Assembly: GCA_003158115.1 (NCBI GenBank)
Contig: PMGM01000099.1
Span: 1 to 21,047, forward strand
DNA length: 21,047 bases
Direction: 5' to 3'
Source: Methanobacterium sp.
GTDB taxonomy: Archaea; Methanobacteriota; Methanobacteria; Methanobacteriales; Methanobacteriaceae
The notes beneath the pieces are model-generated. The model ran no database searches. It was not told the origin of the DNA and saw only the letters and a list, made by a program, of their open reading frames with translations. Made by a program: the position numbers and the translations under genes. The first letter of the stretch is position 1, and each line of letters starts with the position of its first letter. Positions 1-7,557 of this stretch are shown here, piece by piece.

Positions 1-45
1 TAATGAAAAATTATATATTATTTATTATAAATAGCCTAAAAAAGA

Positions 46-73
46 GGTTAAAATTCTTTATTTAATTTTAACC
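46..73. terminator. Bidirectional hairpin terminator
   Basis: A perfect 10-bp inverted repeat, GGTTAAAATT (46-55) and AATTTTAACC (64-73), encloses an 8-nt loop. A T-run follows on the plus strand (76-80). On the minus strand six T's follow the stem (complement of the A-run at 38-43). It could end both a plus-strand gene left of the window and the minus-strand small gene that stops at 114. A second T-tract for the minus strand lies at about 92-101. Confidence 0.55.
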
Positions 74-113
74 AGTTTTTATTAGATTAAATAAAAAAAA
101 ATTTGTTTAAATA

Positions 114-470
114 TTATTCTTTTATCATATCACGGACCATTTTAATCAAGTCGATCTTTTGCTGTGCCATGGATGCTTTCATATCCATTTTTGTAGCAAT
201 AATTCTCTTCTTTTCTTTCATGATCTCTGCTTCCTGTTCTGCCATAGATATTTTCATATCCATTTTTGCAACTAAGATTTTCTTTTTATCTTCGTCAGAA
301 AGTTGTTCCATAATTTTTTTCATGATAATTTTTTTCATTATCAATCCTTTTTTCATTTCATCGTGACCATGTCCGCCCATATGGTGCATTCCGCCCCTCA
401 TATGATGCATTTTTGCACCAAACTCTTTATTTGTAGGTCCACAACTATTTTCTTTGTTTTCTTCACACAT
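114..470 (-). CDS. Small Met/His-rich protein, function unknown
   Basis: This 118-residue soluble protein is not a family I can name. Residues 20-39 form a cluster rich in His and Met (MHHM, MHHMGGHGH), which suggests metal binding (copper or nickel would be guesses). The rest is strongly charged, Lys/Glu/Met-rich and likely helical. It carries an internal duplication of 25 residues: a KMDMK-x-SMA-x-Q motif occurs twice, and the DNA copies at 177-193 and 252-268 are identical over 17 bases, 75 bases apart. Cys2 and Cys10 are the only cysteines. The start at 470 is supported by a good ribosome site, AAGGTGA, ending 8 bases upstream (GGTGA at 478-482). It has its own promoter region with a palindrome at 527-549. 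No signal peptide or membrane segment is visible, so a cytosolic metal-binding or chaperone-like role is only an inference. Confidence 0.75.
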   Translation of the reverse strand: MCEENKENSCGPTNKEFGAKMHHMRGGMHHMGGHGHDEMKKGLIMKKIIMKKIMEQLSDEDKKKILVAKMDMKISMAEQEAEIMKEKKRIIATKMDMKASMAQQKIDLIKMVRDMIKE

Positions 471-526
471 ATCATATTCACCTTTTGTTTTTTTTTGGTT
501 AAAATTATTAAAATTTTTACATAACC

Positions 527-549
527 AATAGTTATATTATATAACTATT
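527..549 (-). promoter_or_regulatory. Palindromic promoter/operator of the Met/His-rich gene
   Basis: A perfect inverted repeat, AATAGTTATA (527-536) and TATAACTATT (540-549), has a 3-base spacer. Its centre reads as a TATA box (TTATATAA, 533-540) on the minus strand. A start of transcription about 26 bases downstream would lie near 511, leaving a leader of about 40 bases that contains the GGTGA ribosome site. A dyad centred on a TATA box is what an archaeal repressor that blocks TBP would use. The regulator is not identified, and AT-rich DNA makes chance palindromes easier. Confidence 0.4.
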
Positions 550-715
550 TACTTATAAACATTTCGTATTATAACAGTTCTAAATATATTTATTATACTG
601 TAGAACTATTTATGATAGACAAGATGTAACGGCTCTAAAAAAATCGTTTCTCACACAAAAAATCAGAATAATCAGTAAAAAATTAACCAAGTATTAATAA
701 AAAGTATAAAAATTA

Positions 716-2608
716 TTAAATTAATTTATTCTCAATAGGTAAAGTAAAATAAAATTTTGATCCTTTTCCTTCTTCTGATTCTACCCATATGTGACCATTA
801 TGCCTTTCAATTATTTGTTTTGTGAGGAATAAACCCATTCCAGTCCCATCATATTCATCTCTTCGATGTAGCCTTTGGAATACTTCGAATATACGTTTAT
901 GGTAGTGTGGATCAATTCCAATACCATTATCTGAAACACCAAATATCCACGTATTTTCCTCTATTTTTGCAGAAATATGTATCCTAGGAGTCTCATTGTT
1001 TCTAAACTTTATTGCATTGGTTATTAAGTTTTGGAAAACGTGTATCATTTGTGTACGATTAATAAGAACCGTTGGCATTTGATCACATGTTATTTCAACA
1101 TTGTTCTCATCAATTAATAATTTTAAAGGGAATATTGATTCTCCAATAATTGTGTTTAAATCTATTTCACTATATTTATCTTCCGCAGATGTAATCCGCG
1201 AGTATGTTAAAAGATCGTCTAATAACCTTTCCATACGTTTTGAACCTTCAATAATAAATCCAATAAATTCATCCGCTTCATTATCGAATTGGCCTTTATA
1301 ACGTGTTTCTAATAGTTGCGTAAATGATAAAACCATTCTTAATGGTTCTTTAAAGTCGTGAGAAACAACATATGCAAATCTTTGTAATTCTTCATTTGAT
1401 AATTTTAATTTTTTCACAGTTTCGAACAGTTCTTTTTGAGCCTTTTTCATTTCAGTAATTTCCAGAACTGAAAAACTGATTCCAATAATATTACCATCAA
1501 TATCTTTAAATGGAACACTTTGTACAATCCACGTCCTTAAAACTCCCGGTTTTGAAGGAGTTATTCCTTCCATTTCAACCCCCATAATTGATTTGCCAGT
1601 TTTTAAAGTTTTTTTGGCCATCGATTCAATTTTTTCTGATATTGTGGGGATTATTTCTCGTGGAGTTTTCCCTATATGTTTGATGGCTGGAAAGCCATTG
1701 ATCTTGGCTAAATTCTCATTAATACGTATATATCGTAAATCTTTATCAAGGGTACATAGGCCAATAGGTGAGGAATCGTAAATACCATCAATTTCAGCTA
1801 GACGATCCCATGCAATCATTTCGGTTTTCATCTGAGCTTCTTCTAATTCTTTTTGTTCGGTAACATCTGTGATGAATCCTTCCAAATATTTTACAGTACC
1901 ATCAGTGTTTTTAATAGATCGAAAACGTAGTTCTCCAATCATCATATTTCCATCTTTTCGCACGTATTCATTTTTATATGAATGCCATTTATCATCTTTT
2001 AATGCATTAGAAACAAAATCTGGACGTTTATCAGGACGGTAATATATTTTATCCGCCACAGTTGATTTGTTTACCTCAGTTATCAGTTCTTTTTGGTTGG
2101 AATATCCTAACATATATGAAAGAGCCTTATTTACTCGAATAAATTTACCCTCAATTGTTGAATGGAATATTCCTACTGGTGCATTATCAAATACATTTTG
2201 AAAATATTGAAGCCTACTCTCAAGTTTTTTTTCCATTTTATGTTTATAAAGACCAATTTCAATGGTGTATCTTAATTCAATAACATCAAATGGTTTAATA
2301 ACATATCCAAATGGCTCTGTTAGTTTAGCTTTTTCTAGAGTCTTTTCTTCCGAATTTGATGTTAGATATATGAATGGAAGATCATACTCTTCTTTTATTT
2401 TTTGAGCAACTTGAACTCCATTCATCTTTCCCTTTATAATAATATCAATTAAAACAAGATCCGGCTTGGATTGAGATATCTTCTGAAAAGCTTCTTCTCC
2501 CGAACTCGTAACTGCAGAGATATCATACCCCATATTTTCTAGGTTGATTCTTATATCCATCGCCTCAATGGCATCGTCTTCAATAATTAAGATCTTAGAC
2601 TTTAACAT
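716..2608 (-). CDS. Receiver-PAS-PAS histidine kinase
   Basis: This is a soluble sensory kinase of 630 residues. Residues 5-120 are a receiver domain with acidic pair D11/D12, phospho-acceptor D55, T83 and K105-P106. PAS domain 1 is at about 133-255 and PAS domain 2 at about 268-388, each ending in a typical D/E-x-T-E linker. The HisKA dimerisation helix carries the H-box at H417 (SHDFKEPL). The HATPase domain has the N-box (N531), G1 (DNGIGID, 560-566) and G2 (GTGMGL, 588-593). All catalytic motifs are intact. There is no membrane segment, so it senses an intracellular signal, perhaps redox state or a ligand through the PAS domains. No ribosome site precedes the ATG; a TATA-like box at 2637-2644 implies a near-leaderless mRNA. 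It lies divergent from another receiver-kinase gene 644 bp away. No partner DNA-binding regulator is present here, so the output is unknown. Confidence 0.93.
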   Translation of the reverse strand: MLKSKILIIEDDAIEAMDIRINLENMGYDISAVTSSGEEAFQKISQSKPDLVLIDIIIKGKMNGVQVAQKIKEEYDLPFIYLTSNSEEKTLEKAKLTEPFGYVIKPFDVIELRYTIEIGLYKHKMEKKLESRLQYFQNVFDNAPVGIFHSTIEGKFIRVNKALSYMLGYSNQKELITEVNKSTVADKIYYRPDKRPDFVSNALKDDKWHSYKNEYVRKDGNMMIGELRFRSIKNTDGTVKYLEGFITDVTEQKELEEAQMKTEMIAWDRLAEIDGIYDSSPIGLCTLDKDLRYIRINENLAKINGFPAIKHIGKTPREIIPTISEKIESMAKKTLKTGKSIMGVEMEGITPSKPGVLRTWIVQSVPFKDIDGNIIGISFSVLEITEMKKAQKELFETVKKLKLSNEELQRFAYVVSHDFKEPLRMVLSFTQLLETRYKGQFDNEADEFIGFIIEGSKRMERLLDDLLTYSRITSAEDKYSEIDLNTIIGESIFPLKLLIDENNVEITCDQMPTVLINRTQMIHVFQNLITNAIKFRNNETPRIHISAKIEENTWIFGVSDNGIGIDPHYHKRIFEVFQRLHRRDEYDGTGMGLFLTKQIIERHNGHIWVESEEGKGSKFYFTLPIENKLI

Positions 2609-2636
2609 GACAATATTTCATTATGTAATAACTTAC

Positions 2637-2644
2637 TTATAAAA
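2637..2644 (-). promoter_or_regulatory. TATA box, probable leaderless transcript
   Basis: On the minus strand this reads TTTTATAA, centred about 32 bases before the ATG at 2608. Archaeal initiation about 26 bases past the box centre would leave a leader of only a few bases. That agrees with the absence of a Shine-Dalgarno sequence ahead of the receiver-PAS kinase. Confidence 0.4.
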
Positions 2645-3252
2645 GGTTGATTGATCTATGCAAATATAACAGAAAAATGGGAGATAATCACATTATATCC
2701 TTACAAATGATCGTGATTATGATTTTTTGTAGGAATCAACGTATTAATTATAGGAAGATTAGTACATTGAGATTAAATTCAATCTGATAAATTTTTTATA
2801 CTAAATTTAATTTTATGTTGTTTTAATCTTAATTTTCCTTATTTTTCCATAGTTCATAGTTAAATTTTTTCTTTATTGATAATAATCTCTTGCATTCCGT
2901 GCACTTATCAATTAACTTAGCATTAATTCAACCATTGTACTTAATTGATTATTATTTTCTAAAATGCTTACTCCAACCAGGGTTAGATACTTACCTTATT
3001 ATACGCGTTAAAATATCCTTAATAACCAGAATCTATTATTTTTATGGAAACTATGAAAATAGAGTGTTACAGACTTAAGTACAAGCATTTTTTGCAGTAT
3101 CAACAATTGTAAATATTTTCGACTAAATCACAAATAACCATTTCAGAAAGATTAATAACATTTGAAGTATAGAAATTATGATGTAATAGTATATTATTAG
3201 ATTGCATTTAGATGTTTTTAGTTGATTAAAATTTAATAGATGGGGTGTAATA
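2645..3252. other. Divergent intergenic region between two kinase genes
   Basis: This long AT-rich region has no convincing gene. The one open frame (2890-3078, plus strand) lacks a ribosome site and has no recognisable domain. Toward its right end there is a candidate TATA element (AGTATATTAT, 3189-3198). The ribosome site GGGGTG (3242-3247) lies just ahead of the plus-strand kinase start at 3253. I see no RNA gene or clear repeat. Confidence 0.5.
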
Positions 3253-4278
3253 ATGATTAGTGATAGTTCAAGCGTTCTTTTAATTGAAGATAATCTAGGA
3301 GATATTGTTTCAATAAGAACCATGATATCTGAATTATCTGATGGGGTTTTCGAACTGAAATTTGCTGAAAGTTTAGGTGAAGCTTTAAAAATCCTTGAAA
3401 ATGAAAATTTCGATGTAGTACTTATGGATCTCGGTCTTCCTGACAGTCAGGGTTTTAGGACATTTACACAAGTTCATAATAAAATGCCCGAATTACCTAT
3501 TATAATTATAACAGGCCTAGAAGATGAAGATTTAGGTGTTAATGCAGTTAAAGAGGGTGCACAAGATTATCTTGTTAAAGGACAGGTGGATAAAAAACTC
3601 TTGGCACGTTCCCTGAAATTTGCGATTGAACGAAAACAAACCGAGGAAGAACTGAAATCATCAATTTATGAAAGGGATATTCTACTTAAAGAAACTCATC
3701 ACAGGGTTAAAAATAATATGCAAGTAATTCACAGTTTATTAAGCCTTCAAAGTCATTATGCAGGAAATATGGAAGCAGTCAATGTATTAAAAGAGAGTCA
3801 GAATAGGATTAAAAGCATGGGAATGATACATGAAAAACTATACAATTCATCTGACCGCTCCAAGATCAACATCTCGGATTATGTACATAGTCTCACATCA
3901 AACCTCTTAACTTCATATAAATTGAGTGAAAAGATCCTCCCAGTAATCGAGATAGGAGATTTAGAATTGAATTTAGAAACAGCAATATTATGCGGTCTTA
4001 TTATCAATGAACTCATAACAAACTCGCTTAAATATGCATTCCCAAACACTGAAATTGGAGAGGTTCATGTTTCCTTAAATTGGGTGGATAATAAATACGA
4101 ACTCATAATAAGTGATAATGGAATTGGATTTCCTAAAGATATAGATTTTAAAAATACAAATTCTTTAGGATTACAATTAGTAAATAATATCATATTTCAA
4201 CTTGAAGGAGAAATTAAATTAGATAAAAGCGTTGGAACTAAATTTACTATAAATTTTGAGAATTTAATAACAAGTTAA
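3253..4278 (+). CDS. Receiver-HisKA_2 histidine kinase
   Basis: This soluble two-component protein has 341 residues. Residues 6-125 form a receiver domain with E12/D13, phospho-acceptor D59, T87 and K109. A short linker leads to a HisKA_2 dimerisation/phosphotransfer segment (about 140-220) with the motif ETHHRVKNN; H149 or H150 is the phosphorylated residue. The ATPase domain of the matching type has N-box N257 (NELITNS), the DNGIGF motif at 288-293, and a SLGLQL G2 loop. It has no sensor or membrane segment, so it probably receives phosphate or a signal from another kinase through its own receiver. Such receiver-first kinases are common in Methanobacteriales. The start at ATG 3253 has the ribosome site GGGGTG 5 bases upstream. 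The stop is followed by a T-rich terminator (4293-4320). It is transcribed alone and divergent from the receiver-PAS kinase; a functional link between the two is possible but not shown. Confidence 0.93.
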   Translation: MISDSSSVLLIEDNLGDIVSIRTMISELSDGVFELKFAESLGEALKILENENFDVVLMDLGLPDSQGFRTFTQVHNKMPELPIIIITGLEDEDLGVNAVKEGAQDYLVKGQVDKKLLARSLKFAIERKQTEEELKSSIYERDILLKETHHRVKNNMQVIHSLLSLQSHYAGNMEAVNVLKESQNRIKSMGMIHEKLYNSSDRSKINISDYVHSLTSNLLTSYKLSEKILPVIEIGDLELNLETAILCGLIINELITNSLKYAFPNTEIGEVHVSLNWVDNKYELIISDNGIGFPKDIDFKNTNSLGLQLVNNIIFQLEGEIKLDKSVGTKFTINFENLITS

Positions 4279-4292
4279 AATCTTGATATCCC

Positions 4293-4320
4293 TATTCAAA
4301 TAAATTTTTTTTTTTGAATA
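4293..4320 (+). terminator. T-tract terminator of the receiver-HisKA_2 kinase gene
   Basis: Eleven T's (4305-4315) lie 26 bases past the stop codon. They are flanked by an 8-bp inverted repeat, TATTCAAA (4293-4300) and TTTGAATA (4313-4320), so the end of the T-run forms part of the right arm. A poly-T tract alone is sufficient for archaeal termination; the stem may be incidental. Confidence 0.5.
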
Positions 4321-4966
4321 TGAGCAAAAATTATCAATTACAAACATCAAACAAAAAAAAATTAGTTCTCAATTGGTAATGTTATTTTTATGAATAATAT
4401 TATTAAATTTGTGGACAGTGAACTATAGTTATTGTTTCATTAAATGGATTGTAATAATTTTTTGATGGCCTTGTGGATATATTTAGGTCTAAGTTATCTG
4501 TATAATACTATATAAATGTGTATAATACTGTTATATTAGATTAGTAGTTCAATTAATTTTTTTTTTATTAATTAGTAGTTTCACAATTAATATTTTAAAC
4601 AAATTTTTGAAACTTTACCATTTCAATTTTTTTTAAATTATAATTAGTAATATCAATTTAAAATCAAATCACAGATATAATAGTAAATATTTATTCTAAA
4701 AAATCTGTAAAATTGGTTGTTTATTCTGTTTACACAATAATAATTTGTGATTTTTTTATTTTTATTCTCTAAGTTTTTGAATAATTATTTAATATAGAAA
4801 TAATACGTTTAGGGTAAATACTAAGGACTATAACCAATAACAGTGTAATTAGATGAAATAAGATATAATACGGTATAAATTATTTATACTAGGTTCATTA
4901 TATTATAAAGTAGATTTGTGTTATTCAAAATTTGTGAAAATCAGCACAAATACTAAATTTAGATAT
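4321..4966. other. AT-rich upstream region of the deacetylase gene
   Basis: I see no gene in this stretch. It contains two copies of the 11-mer TGTATAATACT (4499-4509 and 4519-4529), 20 bases apart on the same strand, and two copies of ATTAGTAGTT (4540-4549 and 4571-4580) around a T-tract. A 17-bp perfect palindrome at 4873-4889 probably contains the promoter. The spacing of the direct repeats, about two helical turns, is compatible with a regulator binding on one face of the DNA, but this is speculative. Confidence 0.35.
4873..4889 (+). promoter_or_regulatory. Palindromic TATA element of the deacetylase gene
   Basis: GTATAAAT (4873-4880), one T, then ATTTATAC (4882-4889) make a perfect 17-bp palindrome that reads as a TATA box on both strands. 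Initiation about 26 bases past the centre would fall near 4907. That is upstream of all three candidate starts (TTG 4916, GTG 4934, ATG 4967) and would place the G7 tract inside the transcript. Confidence 0.4.
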
Positions 4967-7483
4967 ATGAATGGGGGGGAGGATGTTAATATTTATATAA
5001 AAAATAGTATTAAGAAAATTATACCTCAATTTGCCCTAATTTGCATCTGTTTTGTCGCTATTTTAGTGTATGCAAATGGTGTATCTGCAGCCACACCTGG
5101 ACAAGTTATAATCTGTTTTGACGATGGAAACGCAGCAGCATACAGTTCTGCCTTTAATTATATGGAGGCAAATGGAGACATCAATGGAACTGCCTATGTA
5201 AACGGAGCTACCATAGGTGACGGTAATAATACAATGACATTGGCAGAAATACAGCAGATGAGTGCAGCCGGATGGACTATAGGTAATCATGGTTATATCC
5301 ACCAATCCTTCGATGGTTTAACAAACGAAGAAATTACAAGTGAAATACAAGATAATATCAACTATCTTACTAGTAATGGACTTGGAGAAGGAGCATACGA
5401 TCTAGCATACCCTGGAGGATACTACGGAACAACCATGGCCGATGTAAATAATATTTTCGGTATAATGGATGACTTAGGAATTCAAACTGGACGAGATATA
5501 GATGGTGTACCATTAAATCTTACTACAGAAGACAATTACCAGATACCAGGTTATATTATTCAAAACAACGATACAGTAGCAACAGTTGAAAGTTACATTA
5601 ATCAAGTACAAAATGGTTCAGATGTCGTTCTAATATTCCACGACCTTGTGCCAAATGCAACAGATCAGAATCCAAATTATTATCAATATGTAAGCACAGA
5701 TTTCGACCAGATAATAAATTATATTAATAATCAAGGAATCTCTACCGCTACAATGAATCAGCTGTATCAAGAAGAACAAGCTCTACTCACTCCAACCACC
5801 CTTACAGTGACTGCTTTAACCGAATATAAAGATGCTCTTGTAAACTTAGTAGGAAAATTGGCAGATAACAATGGAAATCCTATTTCAGGACAAACCGTAC
5901 ACTTCAGTATAGATGGAATATTTATCGGTGATGGAGTAACGAATAGTAGTGGAATAGCAACATACCAATACACTCTCAACCAAAGCTTAGGAACTCACAA
6001 TCTTACAGCAGAATTCGTAACTGGCAACAATAATATATACGCAACATCCCAAAACACCAGCAACCTAAATATTGAACCTGTACCAACGAATATCACATTA
6101 AATAGCATAGCAGGATTAAAAAATAGTCTAGTAAACTTAATAGCAACAATAACAGATAACAATGGAAATCCTATTTCAGGAAAAACCATACAATTCTTAG
6201 TAGACGGTATAACAGTTGGTAGCAATGTAACCGATGCAACAGGAACAACAACATTATCACACCAACTCACAGAAAGCATAGGAGCACACACATTATTAGC
6301 TAAATTCACAGAAGACAACACATACGCAACATCCCAAAACACCTCAACTCTAAATGTTGGAGCCATACCAACAAATATCACATTAAATAGCATAGCAGGA
6401 TTAAAAAATAGTCTAGTAAACTTAATAGCAACAATAACAGATAACAGTGGAAATCCTATTTCAGGAGAAACCATACAATTCTTTGTGAACGGTACAAATG
6501 TTGGTAGTAATGTAACTGATGCAACAGGAACAGCAACATTATCACACCAACTTAATGAAAGCTTAGGATTACATACATTAGTAGCTAAATTCACAGAAGA
6601 TGGTACATACGCAACATCCCAAAACACCTCAACTCTAAATATTGGAGCCATACAAACAAACATTTTAGTTCAAACCGTAAATGGGGCTAAAAATACATTA
6701 GTAAACCTAATAGCCACATTAACAGACAATAATAACATGACTGTTCAAAATAAAACCATACAATTCTTAATAGATGGTATAAATGTTGGTAGCAGTACAA
6801 CAGATGCAACAGGAACAGCAACATTATCACATAATGTCACAGAAACCCAAGGATCACATAATATAACTGCAAAATTCGAAGCAGATGACACATACCTTGC
6901 AACCAGCACCAACAGCACACTAACAGTACCAGACACAACAGCACCAACAGCATGGGCTAATCTCAAAAGTGGATATTACAATACCAATAAAGTAATAATT
7001 CTTTCAATGAGCGAACCAGGAACAATCTACTACACACTCAATGGCGGTAAACCTACAAACATATACAATAACTCAATCACCATATCAAAAACATCAAAAC
7101 TGTCATACCAAGCAGAAGACCTGGCAAATAATACATCACCTATCTACACCAATACTTACACCATTGACAAAATAGCACCTAAAGTGTTATCAACTACACC
7201 AAAAAATAAATCAACCCATATATCAAAAACTTCATCAATACTCATCAAATTCACAGAAAACATCACTGCAAGTACTTATTGGTCCAAAATCTATGTTAAA
7301 AACTTAAACAAAGGTAAAAAAATATCAATAAGTAAAAAATTATCCAAAAACACATTAACCATTAAAACATCAAAAAGGACAAGTAATACCAAATACCAAA
7401 TCTACATACCGGGCGGAGCAGTAAAAGATACAGCAGGAAACAAATTAGCAGCACATTACTCATTTAGTTTTAAAACTGCTTAA
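4967..7483 (+). CDS. Secreted NodB polysaccharide deacetylase with Ig-like repeats
   Basis: This is an extracellular protein of 838 residues if translated from ATG 4967. A signal peptide (about residues 8-41, ending NGVSA) precedes a NodB deacetylase domain (about 45-260). The metal and catalytic motifs are present: FDDG with D52/D53, H108-x3-H112, YPGG at 148-151, and the late IFHDL motif with H225. These enzymes remove N-acetyl (or O-acetyl) groups from glycans. Then come four Ig-like repeats of 95-97 residues (from about 276, 373, 468 and 563), a chitobiase C-terminal-like segment (about 658-733) and a Big_5/SbsA-like domain to the C-terminus. Many N-x-S/T sequons are present. The repeats probably hold the enzyme at the cell wall. 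The start is uncertain: TTG 4916 (855 residues) and GTG 4934 are also in frame, none has a good ribosome site, and the only strong site (GGAGG, 4978-4982) lies inside this frame after a G7 run. A NodB enzyme in a pseudomurein archaeon has an unknown substrate. Confidence 0.88.
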   Translation: MNGGEDVNIYIKNSIKKIIPQFALICICFVAILVYANGVSAATPGQVIICFDDGNAAAYSSAFNYMEANGDINGTAYVNGATIGDGNNTMTLAEIQQMSAAGWTIGNHGYIHQSFDGLTNEEITSEIQDNINYLTSNGLGEGAYDLAYPGGYYGTTMADVNNIFGIMDDLGIQTGRDIDGVPLNLTTEDNYQIPGYIIQNNDTVATVESYINQVQNGSDVVLIFHDLVPNATDQNPNYYQYVSTDFDQIINYINNQGISTATMNQLYQEEQALLTPTTLTVTALTEYKDALVNLVGKLADNNGNPISGQTVHFSIDGIFIGDGVTNSSGIATYQYTLNQSLGTHNLTAEFVTGNNNIYATSQNTSNLNIEPVPTNITLNSIAGLKNSLVNLIATITDNNGNPISGKTIQFLVDGITVGSNVTDATGTTTLSHQLTESIGAHTLLAKFTEDNTYATSQNTSTLNVGAIPTNITLNSIAGLKNSLVNLIATITDNSGNPISGETIQFFVNGTNVGSNVTDATGTATLSHQLNESLGLHTLVAKFTEDGTYATSQNTSTLNIGAIQTNILVQTVNGAKNTLVNLIATLTDNNNMTVQNKTIQFLIDGINVGSSTTDATGTATLSHNVTETQGSHNITAKFEADDTYLATSTNSTLTVPDTTAPTAWANLKSGYYNTNKVIILSMSEPGTIYYTLNGGKPTNIYNNSITISKTSKLSYQAEDLANNTSPIYTNTYTIDKIAPKVLSTTPKNKSTHISKTSSILIKFTENITASTYWSKIYVKNLNKGKKISISKKLSKNTLTIKTSKRTSNTKYQIYIPGGAVKDTAGNKLAAHYSFSFKTA
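4973..4979 (+). repeat. G7 homopolymer at the start of the deacetylase gene
   Basis: Seven G's follow ATG AAT (4967-4972), encoding Gly-Gly and the first base of Glu in the current frame. Loss of one G leads to a stop (TAA) within 11 codons of the ATG; gain of one gives a stop within 8 codons. The tract is therefore positioned to switch translation on and off if it slips. As read here the gene is in the ON register. Confidence 0.6.
5792..6937 (+). repeat. Four tandem Ig-like coding repeats
   Basis: Units begin at 5792, 6083, 6368 and 6653, with periods of 291, 285 and 285 bases. Units 2 and 3 are nearly identical at the DNA level over their first ~100 bases (6083-6182 against 6368-6467, with only about two differences). 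Both also share their closing ACATACGCAACATCCC segment. This points to a recent duplication or gene conversion; units 1 and 4 have diverged much further. Confidence 0.85.
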
Positions 7484-7498
7484 AAACAGTTTTAAAAC
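7467..7498 (+). terminator. Hairpin terminator overlapping the deacetylase stop codon
   Basis: A perfect 12-bp inverted repeat, GTTTTAAAACTG (7467-7478) and CAGTTTTAAAAC (7487-7498), has an 8-base loop holding the TAA stop (7481-7483). A T9 run follows at 7507-7515. The last codons of the gene form the left arm. It lies in the short convergent gap before the DUF4910 gene, so it may shield each gene from read-through. Confidence 0.65.
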
Positions 7499-7557
7499 AT
7501 TTTCTATTTTTTTTTATCAAATTAATTATCTTAAATAAATGATTTATTAAAAGAAAA

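Noticed and set aside
576..607. Inverted pair AGTTCTA / TAGAACT with an 18-base loop
   Set aside because: The arms are only 7 bp in very AT-rich DNA with no link to a gene end or start; chance is likely.
2890..3078. 62-codon plus-strand open frame between the kinases
   Set aside because: It has no ribosome site, no recognisable motif, and a composition typical of translated AT-rich noncoding DNA.
4983..5000. ATG at 4983 directly after GGAGG as the deacetylase start
   Set aside because: It is out of frame with the protein and meets TAA after five codons.
5995..6663. 222-codon minus-strand frame inside the Ig-repeat region
   Set aside because: It is an antisense shadow of the repeated coding sequence; the apparent protein repeat simply mirrors the DNA repeats, and no start signal is present.
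5792..6937. Possible CRISPR-like or mobile repeat array
   Set aside because: The repeats are 285-291 bp, in frame, and encode Ig-like domains; there are no short repeats with unique spacers anywhere in the window.
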